From Peptoniphilus sp. KCTC 25270 (GTDB lineage Bacteria; Bacillota; Clostridia; Tissierellales; Peptoniphilaceae): 64,000 bases of DNA. Where the stretch lies: assembly GCF_021012875.1 (NCBI RefSeq), contig NZ_JAJMZJ010000001.1, forward strand, positions 714,251 to 778,250, written 5' to 3'. Below the pieces are notes generated by a model, which searched no databases, was not told the DNA's origin, and saw only the letters and a program-made list of their open reading frames with translations. A program made the translations under genes and the position numbers. This document shows, piece after piece, positions 35,876-47,997 of this stretch. The stretch's first letter is position 1. Every line of letters starts with the position of its first letter.

Positions 35876-36568
35876 TTGCCAAAAAATAGGAATTTCTTGA
35901 TCCAATTCCATATTCTCTTCTTCAATTTTTGTGTCCATACATAAAATATGAACGCCATTTTTATATGCCTCTTCCAAAGCTCGAGAAAATCCAGGGTCCA
36001 TTGCGTAATTGGGCGTAAACGCTTGAATCTCTTTCATTTGTACTACAAAAAACACATAGGATGATTGTCCCTCTTTGGCCAATTGAGCCAATTCTTCTAA
36101 ATGTTTTTTCCCACGTAGAGTTGGCGCATCTGGAAACGAAGCAATCCCATCCTTTTCTAGGGTGACCCCTTTGACTTCTATAAATCCTTTTTTCTCTCCA
36201 GAAAAAATGGCAAAATCTAAGCGACTGTTCCCCTGTTTCACTTCCCTTTTGTAGGAGGTGATTTTTCCAAATCCTTCAAAAAATGGTTCCTTTTTCAAAT
36301 ATTCTTCTACCAAACGATTTGGGCTTTGAGAATCAATATTGATCCATCGCCCATTTTTTTCTACATGGCGAAGGGAATACTTGGTTTTTCGATTGGAGTT
36401 TTCCTCTGCTTTTGTAAGCAAAACAGAAACGCCAGGCAAAAACAGCTCGCGACAACGCCCCGTGTTAGGAACATGGACTTTTTCTTCTACTCCATCCACT
36501 TCTACTCGCGCAATAAATCGATTGTCCCGAAAAATAAACTTTCCTTTCACTGTGTTTTCGTATTTCAT
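35873..36568 (-). CDS. sfsA: SfsA family protein
   Basis: A 231-residue member of the sugar fermentation stimulation protein A family, which has an OB-fold and a nuclease-like domain. RDNRFIARVEVDG, VPNTGRCRELFLPG, NSRLDFAIFSG and FIEVKGVTL are typical. The start at 36568 has AGGGG 4 nt upstream and lies just behind the gatB terminator, so it is read either by leakage through it or from an unseen promoter. Biological role remains loosely defined. Confidence 0.92.
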   Translation of the reverse strand: MKYENTVKGKFIFRDNRFIARVEVDGVEEKVHVPNTGRCRELFLPGVSVLLTKAEENSNRKTKYSLRHVEKNGRWINIDSQSPNRLVEEYLKKEPFFEGFGKITSYKREVKQGNSRLDFAIFSGEKKGFIEVKGVTLEKDGIASFPDAPTLRGKKHLEELAQLAKEGQSSYVFFVVQMKEIQAFTPNYAMDPGFSRALEEAYKNGVHILCMDTKIEEENMELDQEIPIFWQ

Positions 36569-36580
36569 AGTGCCCCTTCT

Positions 36581-36613
36581 AAAAAGAAAAGGCATGGAAC
36601 CCCATGCCCTTTT
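36581..36613 (-). terminator. Terminator after gatB
   Basis: Minus-strand stem GGCATGG/CCATGCC with a 4-nt loop, then TTTTCTTTTT, immediately after the gatB stop. Confidence 0.85.
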
Positions 36614-38047
36614 TTACTCTCCTTTTAATTGTTTCAATAACAATTCGTTTACTTTTTGTGGATTGGCTTTTCCACGGCTCTCTTTCATAACTTGTCCGAC
36701 TAAGAAGCCCAATACACGATCTTTCCCTGCACGGAATTGTTCAATGGATTCTGGATTGGCTTCCAAAACTTTCGCCACCATTTGTTCCATTTCTCCATCA
36801 TCTTCCATTTGCAATAAAGATTCTCTTTCAATAATTTCTTTTGGCTTGTCGGAAGTTTCAAACATAACACGCAATACTTTTTTCCCTGCGTTGTTATTGA
36901 TTTTTCCTTCTTGGATATAAACCATCAAATCAGCCAAATCTTTCGCTTCAAATGGAATTTCCACTTTTTCATCTTGATTGTCCAAATCAACACGGCGTAA
37001 AACTTCTGTCATAAACCATTTGGACAACAATTTATAATCGCCAAAGTGGTTCGCTACTTCTTCATAAAAATCGGCGATTTCTTGGTTGGCAACCAACACT
37101 CCGGCTTCGTAATCTTCCAATTGGAAGGATTCCATAAAGCGAGTTTTCTTAACATCAGGAAGTTCTGCCATATTTCCTACAATTTCATCAATCCATTCTT
37201 TAGAAATATGAACCGGCCCCAAATCTCCCTCAGGAGCAAAACGATAATCGTTCACTGTATATTTTTCACGCATGATAATCGTTTCATTTTTTACATCATC
37301 CCAACGGCGAGTGGTACGAATTTCCTCTTCCCCCATTTCCAACAATTTGGATTGACGTTGGATTTCAAATTCAATGGCTTTTTCTACCGCACGGAAAGAG
37401 TTCAAATTCTTAACCTCTGTAATGGCTGTTCTTACCCCTGTTTCTTCATCCTTTAGGTTAATATTTACATCGCAACGCAAAGATCCCTCTTCCATTTTAC
37501 AGTCACTTACACCAATATAACGCAATGTAGTTCGCAATTTTTCTAGGAACATCTTTGCTTCCAAAGAACTATTCATCTCTGGTTTAGAAACAATCTCAAT
37601 CAATGGCACGCCGCAACGATTGTAATCCATTAGCGTAGATCCATCCTCTGTATGAAGGCTTTTTCCTGTGTCTTCTTCCATTTGAATTTTATAAATTCCG
37701 ATTTTCTTTGGCCCTTCTTCCAATTCAATTTCCAAATATCCCTCGGTAGCAATGGCATGATCATCTTGGGTGATTTGGAATCCTTTGGTTAAATCTGGAT
37801 AGAAATAATTTTTTCGATCAAATTTGGAAGATTCGTGGATTTCCATATGAAAAGCAGTAGCTGCTTTTACGGCTTCTTCTACAACCCCTGTACTTAATAC
37901 AGGCAAAGCTCCGGGCAATCCCAAACAAACGGGACATACGCGAGTATTTGGCTCTCCACCAAAAGCATTCTCACAAGAACAGAAGGCTTTGGTTTTTGTA
38001 GCCAACTCCACATGAATTTCCAATCCAATTATGGTTTTATAAGACAT
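36614..38047 (-). CDS. gatB: Asp-tRNA(Asn)/Glu-tRNA(Gln) amidotransferase subunit B
   Basis: A 477-residue subunit of GatCAB that phosphorylates the mischarged Glu or Asp and binds the tRNA. IGLEIHVEL, FDRKNYFYPDLTKGFQI, DYNRCGVPLIEIV and the C-terminal YqeY-like tail are characteristic. I chose ATG at 38047, with AGGAGG 6 nt upstream, giving the usual family length; the longer frame overlaps gatA. Implies indirect aminoacylation in this organism. Confidence 0.96.
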   Translation of the reverse strand: MSYKTIIGLEIHVELATKTKAFCSCENAFGGEPNTRVCPVCLGLPGALPVLSTGVVEEAVKAATAFHMEIHESSKFDRKNYFYPDLTKGFQITQDDHAIATEGYLEIELEEGPKKIGIYKIQMEEDTGKSLHTEDGSTLMDYNRCGVPLIEIVSKPEMNSSLEAKMFLEKLRTTLRYIGVSDCKMEEGSLRCDVNINLKDEETGVRTAITEVKNLNSFRAVEKAIEFEIQRQSKLLEMGEEEIRTTRRWDDVKNETIIMREKYTVNDYRFAPEGDLGPVHISKEWIDEIVGNMAELPDVKKTRFMESFQLEDYEAGVLVANQEIADFYEEVANHFGDYKLLSKWFMTEVLRRVDLDNQDEKVEIPFEAKDLADLMVYIQEGKINNNAGKKVLRVMFETSDKPKEIIERESLLQMEDDGEMEQMVAKVLEANPESIEQFRAGKDRVLGFLVGQVMKESRGKANPQKVNELLLKQLKGE

Positions 38048-39476
38048 GTTTTGCCTCCTTTTCAATATCAAATGCTGTACGAATAATTTGGTTATCGTGG
38101 AAACGAGCTCCAATGACTTGGATTCCCACTGGCAAATGGGCTCCTGCTACTGGCACACTAATTCCACATCCTCCAATAATATTTACAGGAGCCGTAAAAA
38201 TATCTGCCATATAAAGTTCTGTTCTCGTTAATTCTCTTTCCACATCGAAAGCCAACACCGGAGCCGTAGGAACCATAACTACATCAAAATCTTTGTAGAC
38301 ATTGTCAAACTCTTCTATCATTTTGCTACGCATTTCCATAGCTTTTTCATAATATTCCTTAGATAATTCCATAGAAAGTATATGCGTACCGATCATAATT
38401 CGGCGTTTTACTTCATCGCCAAACCCTTCGCTTCGCGTGCGAATGTATAATTCATCTAAGTTTTCGTAATTTTCGGCTCGATGGCCATAACGAATTCCAT
38501 CAAAACGGCTCATATTTGGTGCAATTTCTCCATTTACCAAAATATGATACACCTCGATGGTACCTCGTAAATAAGGCATTGGAACGTATTCTACTTTTGC
38601 TCCCTTTGCCATTAGACGTTCCAATAGACTATCAAAGGCCTCTTGCACCTCGTCTTCTACGTCAAAATCCTTCATTATATCTGGAACGGCTATGCGCAAT
38701 TCTTCTACTGGTTTTGCCTTTTCAACGGCTTCTTTTGTTAAAAATTCATTTCCCAAACTTGTCGCATCTTTAATATCTTGTCCTTGCAAAAGTTCAAGAG
38801 TATATAAAACATCCTCTACATTTTTCCCATGAACTCCTGGTTGGTCAAAAGTGTTCGCCATGGATGCAATTCCGTAACGAGAAATGCTTCCGTAAGTTGG
38901 TTTCATTCCCACAACACCACAGAAAGACGCTGGTTGACGTACGGACCCGCCAGTATCTGTCCCAATCCCAATGGCGGAGAAATTTCCTGCAACAGAAGCC
39001 GCTGATCCCCCAGAGCTTCCTCCGGCTACGGTTTCTACGTTCATTGGATTTTTGGTTATACCATAATAAGAGGTTTTCGTATCTCCTCCCATGGCAAATT
39101 CATCCAAATTGGTCTTCCCAATAATAATTCCATCTTCTTTCAAAATGGTTTCTGTTAAAGTCGCATTGTATGGAGCTACAAAATTTTCTAACATTTTAGA
39201 AGCACAAGTCATCAACACATCTTTTACGGCAATATTATCTTTAATAGAAACAACAACCCCCGCCAATTTTCCTAGAGGTTCTCCCTTTTCTCTTTTTTGG
39301 TCCAATTCTTCGGCTTTTTCTCTTGCCATATCAAAAGTTTTTGTAATAAAAGCATTGAAGTCTTTTTCATGGGCCTCAATTTCAGAAATATAAGCTTCCA
39401 CGATTTCTTTTGCCGATACTTCCCCTTTTATAAATCGTTGGTGCGTTTTTACAGCACCCCATTCTAAACAGCTCAT
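38037..39476 (-). CDS. gatA: Asp-tRNA(Asn)/Glu-tRNA(Gln) amidotransferase subunit A
   Basis: A 479-residue amidase-signature subunit that releases ammonia from glutamine. The catalytic Lys lies in VSIKDNI, the cis-Ser in AGGSSGGSAASVA and the nucleophile Ser in GTDTGGSVRQPASF. AGGAGG lies 4 nt before the start; it ends 10 nt inside gatB. Confidence 0.97.
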   Translation of the reverse strand: MSCLEWGAVKTHQRFIKGEVSAKEIVEAYISEIEAHEKDFNAFITKTFDMAREKAEELDQKREKGEPLGKLAGVVVSIKDNIAVKDVLMTCASKMLENFVAPYNATLTETILKEDGIIIGKTNLDEFAMGGDTKTSYYGITKNPMNVETVAGGSSGGSAASVAGNFSAIGIGTDTGGSVRQPASFCGVVGMKPTYGSISRYGIASMANTFDQPGVHGKNVEDVLYTLELLQGQDIKDATSLGNEFLTKEAVEKAKPVEELRIAVPDIMKDFDVEDEVQEAFDSLLERLMAKGAKVEYVPMPYLRGTIEVYHILVNGEIAPNMSRFDGIRYGHRAENYENLDELYIRTRSEGFGDEVKRRIMIGTHILSMELSKEYYEKAMEMRSKMIEEFDNVYKDFDVVMVPTAPVLAFDVERELTRTELYMADIFTAPVNIIGGCGISVPVAGAHLPVGIQVIGARFHDNQIIRTAFDIEKEAKHVL

Positions 39477-39485
39477 AATTCCTCC

Positions 39486-39767
39486 TTAATCTACGAATTT
39501 GATAATTTCGAAATATCCATATTTTTCTGTCTTGGCATTTTTTGTTGCCTCTTCTTGTGTCAAAGAAGGAACAATCTCATCTTCTCTTAAATGATTTTCC
39601 ATTTTATTTACTTGGAAAGTTCCCTCCATTTCTTCTGTATCCCATTTTTTGATACAGTCAACAATGTCCATGGATTCTGAAAAAGAATCACAGAAATTAT
39701 CCAATTCTTCTTCTGTAAACTCTAACATTGCAATATCTGCAATGTGACGAATATCCTCTTTTTTCAT
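39486..39767 (-). CDS. gatC: Asp-tRNA(Asn)/Glu-tRNA(Gln) amidotransferase subunit C
   Basis: A 93-residue scaffold subunit that stabilises GatA-GatB. The N-terminal DIRHIADIAMLEFTEEEL is the family signature. AGGAGG lies 7 nt before the start; tightly packed between ligA and gatA. Confidence 0.94.
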   Translation of the reverse strand: MKKEDIRHIADIAMLEFTEEELDNFCDSFSESMDIVDCIKKWDTEEMEGTFQVNKMENHLREDEIVPSLTQEEATKNAKTEKYGYFEIIKFVD

Positions 39768-39777
39768 GGATTTCCTC

Positions 39778-43967
<4,190 letters not shown>

Positions 43968-43975
<8 letters not shown>

Positions 43976-44663
43976 GTTCCAATAAACTTCGTACCACTTC
44001 TCCAGCCAAAATCAAGCCAGAAGCCGGCGGAACAAAAGATATACTGGCCGGCTTTCGGCCACTTTCTTTATCAAATTTTTGTGGCACCTCTTTCGAATAA
44101 ACCACTTTATAATCTTTTAATCCTCTTGTTTTTATTTCTTTTCGCATGGTTCTTGCTAAAGGACAAATGCTTGTCTTCGACAAGAAAGACACCTCCAAAA
44201 GTTCTGGATGCAATTTATTTCCTGCCCCCATAGCAGCTACCATTGGCGTATTGGTTCGTTGACATTCTTCTACCAACAAAATTTTGCTCGTTACCTGATC
44301 AATGGCATCTACACAAAAATCATATTTATCCCATTGAATTTGTTCCATGGTTTCTCTGCCATATTGAATGGGATAAATTTCGCAATCCAAATCTGGATTG
44401 ATCTGTAAAAACCGTTTCTTTGCCTCTTGGGCCTTTATTTCTCCTACATTATTTTGAAGGGCGATAATTTGTCGGTTTACATTGGTAATATCAATGGTGT
44501 CAAAATCGACCAAATCCACTTTTCCAATACCAGCCCGCACCAATGCCTCTGCGCACATGCCTCCTACGCCACCGACGCCAAAAACAATTACAGCGAATTT
44601 TTGAAGTTTTTTTACTTTTTCTTCGCCAAGTAACATGGCGGTCCTTTGTTGCCAAATTTCCAT
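43968..44663 (-). CDS. tcdA: tRNA t6A dehydratase TcdA (ThiF/E1-like)
   Basis: A 231-residue E1-like adenylating protein that cyclises t6A37 to ct6A in ANN-decoding tRNAs. VFGVGGVGGMCAEALVRAG binds ATP, with DLVDFDTIDITNVNRQ and CVDAIDQVTSK following. It begins 26 nt after a TGTTATAAT box and heads the tcdA-pcrA-ligA-gatCAB operon. Other ThiF paralogues exist, so the name is moderately firm. Confidence 0.85.
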
Positions 44664-44688
44664 AAAACCCTCCTATCGTCAATATATT

Positions 44689-44697
44689 ATTATAACA
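44689..44697 (-). promoter_or_regulatory. Promoter of the tcdA-pcrA-ligA-gatCAB operon
   Basis: TGTTATAAT on the minus strand, about 26 nt from the tcdA start, with GGAGGG in between. The -35 region overlaps the terminator of the upstream SLH gene. Confidence 0.65.
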
Positions 44698-44699
44698 AA

Positions 44700-44729
44700 A
44701 AAATACCAGTAGATTCAATCTACCGGTAT
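44700..44729 (-). terminator. Terminator after the SLH gene
   Basis: Minus-strand ATACCGGTAGATT/ATCTACTGGTAT stem (one G-U pair) followed by TTTTTTTG. Confidence 0.9.
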
Positions 44730-44766
44730 TTTTATTGCGTTTGTTATTATTTTTCTGTGGATATCA

Positions 44767-46707
44767 TCACTTCAATATCGTCACTGCTTTATCGCCTATA
44801 TAGCCTGAAAGAACCGTGTCTCCATTTTCTTTTTGATACTTGCTTACCAGTAAGTCATAGTCTTCGGCCACTTTTAAGTCTAATTTATTATTTTCACTAA
44901 ATTTGATTGTTTGGCCTATTTCACTTGGGTTTGTAGAGTCTTTAATATAAGCTGTATAGCTTGCTGGAATCCAATAATCCTGTCCTACTTTGTCTACTAT
45001 ACGAATTTTCATAGTAGAGGACTGATAATTATATCCTAATACTTGTAATCCTGTAACATATCCATTTTCTGTTGTAAGTTCCAAATAAGAGTTCTTATAT
45101 TTAGGCTCAGATAGTTTATTATAAATTTCATTCATATCTACTTCTCCCCATTTAGGATTAGAAGATGTTTTAGCGAAAGGCACTTGTCTTTCTTTTCCTG
45201 TAAAATCTTTAACGATGATGTAACTACCATTATTGGCTGTTTTTCCAACATCTACAAAAATACCACTGAATGTATCATTTTCTACATGAAGACGAATTAG
45301 AACAACAGTATCATATTTTAAGGCAATATCTATTTTTGCTCCCTTTGGAAGACCATTTAAATCTTCCCAAATTTTCAAATATTGTTGGTATCCTTCTACA
45401 TTAAAAACGGCTTTTTCTCCATTTTTTAGTGTAGCTGTCAATGTTCCACTATTGGTTGCCGAACTTGCAGAGCTTAAGAAGGCATCGCTTCCCACAACCT
45501 CAGCTTTTTCAGGAATTACATTGGCTTTTGTAATTTGTCCATTATCCGCTGTAAATTGAAGTATATCTTTTACCCCAATATCCGAAATTTTAATGGTTTC
45601 CCCATAACGAGTAATTTTTGCATCTTTTGCCCATGTAAAAGTTCCAGATTGTTCTGTTGGAATTTTATCGTTTAATATTACGTCTGCTTTGGTTGTATAA
45701 GCCAAAGAAACTTTTTCGCTATCTTTCGATACAACATAACCTGTACCTGTCATTTCTACAGAAAGAATTTCTACTTCTTTTGCAGAATGAGTGGTTACAT
45801 CTTTGTCTTCTTTATAGATTTTAATTCGAACTTGTTGTCCTTCTTGTAAGGTAGATTTTTCTACTGTTTTTCCACCACGAGTATAAACGGTAGCATCTGT
45901 TAAAGCGACAGCTCGACTTGTTCCATCTTTTAATGTTAAAGCAACGGTATTTACTCCATTAATGTTACTAATATAAATGACTTTTCCTTCGATGGCTTGT
46001 GTATTCGCAACGTAATCATAGCTTAAGTTGGTCATTTTTGCCATTTCTGCACGACGTAGAGGTCTTTTCCCTTCAAAGTTTCCGTCGCTACCAGTATCGG
46101 CTAAAATTCCCGCTTGAATCATTCCACTAACGTATTCCGCTACATTTAGATTGCCAATTTTTGCATCTTTGGTTTCCCCAAGAGTTGCTTTGTCTTTGTA
46201 TTTCAATACAGAAAGATCCTTACTTGGTTGAACGCCTAAAGCACGTGCGTAATAAACGGTAATCAACTCACGAGATGGAAACTCGTTATCCTTTGGTGCA
46301 TTTTTTACCAAACCTTCAATCGCTGCTTGTTTCAAATTGGTTTCCGTAATAACCCCTTTTGCCAAAGCAACACATACGGCTTCTTTTGCCCATTCTGGTA
46401 CGCCATATTCATTGGCAATGTAGCCATTTACAGATACCGCTTTTTGAATCTCAGCCGCTGTAGGATTTATTACACCTTTTAACAATTGAATGATTTCCAA
46501 ATAAGATACGTGACGATTTGGTTTGTACGTACCATCTACATATCCTTCTACAATTTTCAAATCATCTAGCTTTTGAATGTGAGTATAAGCCCAGTGGCTT
46601 GCTGGAACGTCACTATATTGTTTCGCAAAAACCATAATTGGCGAACTTAACATAACACCTGCTAAGGCCAATGAGGCAACGTGTTTTTTATTCATTAAAT
46701 ACTTCAT
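44767..46707 (-). CDS. S-layer-homology (SLH) domain surface protein
   Basis: A 646-residue exported protein. The signal peptide ends near residue 28 (PIMVFAKQ). Three SLH-type repeats follow (about 30-75, 85-150 and 155-225); the first has YSDVPASHWAYTHI and GTYKPNRHVSYLE, and the third DGNFEGKRPLRRAEMAKM. SLH domains bind pyruvylated wall polymers. The remainder (about 235-646) is beta-rich and unrecognised. AGGAGG lies 10 nt before ATG. Own promoter and terminator, so monocistronic. Confidence 0.9.
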   Translation of the reverse strand: MKYLMNKKHVASLALAGVMLSSPIMVFAKQYSDVPASHWAYTHIQKLDDLKIVEGYVDGTYKPNRHVSYLEIIQLLKGVINPTAAEIQKAVSVNGYIANEYGVPEWAKEAVCVALAKGVITETNLKQAAIEGLVKNAPKDNEFPSRELITVYYARALGVQPSKDLSVLKYKDKATLGETKDAKIGNLNVAEYVSGMIQAGILADTGSDGNFEGKRPLRRAEMAKMTNLSYDYVANTQAIEGKVIYISNINGVNTVALTLKDGTSRAVALTDATVYTRGGKTVEKSTLQEGQQVRIKIYKEDKDVTTHSAKEVEILSVEMTGTGYVVSKDSEKVSLAYTTKADVILNDKIPTEQSGTFTWAKDAKITRYGETIKISDIGVKDILQFTADNGQITKANVIPEKAEVVGSDAFLSSASSATNSGTLTATLKNGEKAVFNVEGYQQYLKIWEDLNGLPKGAKIDIALKYDTVVLIRLHVENDTFSGIFVDVGKTANNGSYIIVKDFTGKERQVPFAKTSSNPKWGEVDMNEIYNKLSEPKYKNSYLELTTENGYVTGLQVLGYNYQSSTMKIRIVDKVGQDYWIPASYTAYIKDSTNPSEIGQTIKFSENNKLDLKVAEDYDLLVSKYQKENGDTVLSGYIGDKAVTILK

Positions 46708-46750
46708 AAGATAAGAACCTCCTAAAAATTAAAAGTTATCACTTATCTTT

Positions 46751-46759
46751 ATTATAACA
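46751..46759 (-). promoter_or_regulatory. SLH gene promoter (extended -10)
   Basis: TGTTATAAT on the minus strand, 44 nt upstream of the SLH start codon; no good -35. Confidence 0.6.
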
Positions 46760-46885
46760 CCGAACTCTTTTTAATCATATTACGATTCAGTATCAATCTT
46801 TTCTAGCTAGGTTCTCTTTATGCGTTCGAATTTGATTTTCTAGATTTTTATTTATAAATTGTTACATATGATATATTCCTATATT

Positions 46886-46921
46886 TTAACAAAAAAATAT
46901 TTATTTTATATATGATATAGT
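46886..46921 (+). promoter_or_regulatory. Possible promoter upstream of the remnant and small membrane gene
   Basis: TTAACA (46886-46891) in an A/T stretch, and TGATATAGT (46913-46921), an extended -10. The spacing to TTAACA is long, so only the -10 is persuasive. The rest of 46760-46974 is AT-rich, with no gene seen. Confidence 0.35.
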
Positions 46922-46974
46922 AAAACCACTCAAGAATCCAAGAGATTTGCCGCCTCTTTCCAAGCAATTTCTAA

Positions 46975-47112
46975 AATAGGATTGGTTTGGACTTTATTAA
47001 CCATACTTGGTATGCAGTAAATTTTATCGGTTCAAATGGTAATACTAGCGCTAGATATTGGTTGAAATTATATGTCAATGGTAGTGGAAATTGGGTAGAT
47101 ACAAATTTATAA
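46975..47112 (+). pseudogene. 5'-truncated remnant of a small secreted-protein gene
   Basis: A 45-codon frame without start codon or ribosome site, closed upstream by a stop. Its product contains HTWYAVNFIGSN, ARYWLKLYVNGSGNW. This matches the C-terminus of the secreted protein at 58518-59163 (NAWYAVYY, KRFWVKTHANADKIW): WYAV, then R-aromatic-W-x-K, then Asn, then Trp, with equal spacing. I read it as the tail of a decayed paralogue whose 5' part is lost. Confidence 0.6.
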
Positions 47113-47148
47113 ATAGATTTATAAATAAATGATAAGGAGATGAATCTT

Positions 47149-47244
47149 ATGTTTTTTATCGTAAATTTAGTTCCTCTTATTGTAAAAGGCTTTCTCGCTC
47201 TATTAGCTGGTGTCGCCTTAATTAAATATCTTCAGAAAAACTAG
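47149..47244 (+). CDS. Small membrane peptide, 31 aa
   Basis: Frame MFFIVNLVPLIVKGFLALLA continuing to KYLQKN, a single hydrophobic helix with a short basic tail. AAGGAG lies 9 nt before this ATG and abuts an in-frame upstream ATG at 47140, which is therefore less likely. It lies 36 nt after the secreted-protein remnant and before a terminator. The same order, secreted protein then short membrane peptide, recurs at 58381-59163. Function unknown. Confidence 0.55.
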   Translation: MFFIVNLVPLIVKGFLALLAGVALIKYLQKN

Positions 47245-47250
47245 TGTCTT

Positions 47251-47275
47251 AAAGGACGGTTTCCCCGTCTTTTTT
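47251..47275 (+). terminator. Terminator after the small membrane peptide gene
   Basis: GACGG-TTTCC-CCGTC followed by six T, with flanking A/T pairs lengthening the stem. Confidence 0.7.
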
Positions 47276-47350
47276 CGTTTCCAATATTTTCTCTTCTATT
47301 TTTTCCCATAAAGGGTTAGAATAAAGGCATACCATGGAAAGGAGTCCATT

Positions 47351-47956
47351 ATGCGATATTTCCCAATTTCTTACGACACAAAAGACAAAACAGCCCTTCT
47401 TTTAGGCGGTGGCCCCTCTGCCTTAAAACAACTGGAATCCCTATGGGATTTGGATTTTACTTTCTACGCCATTGGGGAGGAATTCCTTCCTGAGTTTAAG
47501 GTGAAATCTTTAGAAAATCCGAGGAAGCTTCAGATAAAATCTGTCCCATTAATAGAAGATTTTCCCTTTATGGGTTATGATTTTATTATTATTGCTACAG
47601 AAGATGGAAATCTAAACGCCGCTTTTGAAAAGCGAGCAAATTCGAGAAAACTTCCCTATATTACAATAAGTGGGAGTTCTGCTCTTCGGCCTCTTCCCTA
47701 CAAAAATTATTCCTCCTATGCTTTGGCCATTGTAATGGAAGAGAATTCCACAGATATTTCTGAGATTCTCTTAGAGGAGTTGGATGGTTCTGCTAAAGAA
47801 ATTTCCAAGGAAAAAATTTCTATTTTACAAAATATTCGAGAGGCGTTGGAGAGATCGGGCCAAGAGAATATTTCTAAAATAATAAAAGACCTCTGGGATA
47901 AAGAGGCCTTTGTCTTGGAAGATTATTTGAAAAATGTAGATACGGAGAATGAATAA
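47351..47956 (+). CDS. Precorrin-2 dehydrogenase-like (SirC/CysG-N) protein
   Basis: A 201-residue protein opening with a Rossmann stretch TALLLGGGPSALKQLESL, then YDFIIIATEDGNLNAAFEKRA and LPYITISGSSALRPLP, in the plan of the NAD-binding and dimerisation halves of precorrin-2 dehydrogenase. The usual GGGxVAxRK reads GGGPSALKQ, so the Arg-Lys pair is missing. No other haem or cobalamin gene lies nearby. AAAGGAG lies 6 nt before ATG. It may be a siroheme enzyme or a repurposed relative. Confidence 0.55.
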   Translation: MRYFPISYDTKDKTALLLGGGPSALKQLESLWDLDFTFYAIGEEFLPEFKVKSLENPRKLQIKSVPLIEDFPFMGYDFIIIATEDGNLNAAFEKRANSRKLPYITISGSSALRPLPYKNYSSYALAIVMEENSTDISEILLEELDGSAKEISKEKISILQNIREALERSGQENISKIIKDLWDKEAFVLEDYLKNVDTENE

Positions 47957-47957
47957 A

Positions 47958-47990
47958 AAAAGGAGACTCCTTCGGGAATCTCCTTTTTTT
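47958..47990. terminator. Terminator between the SirC-like gene and ppsA
   Basis: AAAAGGAGACTCC-TTCG-GGAATCTCCTTTT (one mismatch) with A and T tracts; usable by both converging genes. Confidence 0.85.
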
Positions 47991-47997
47991 ATTTTAT

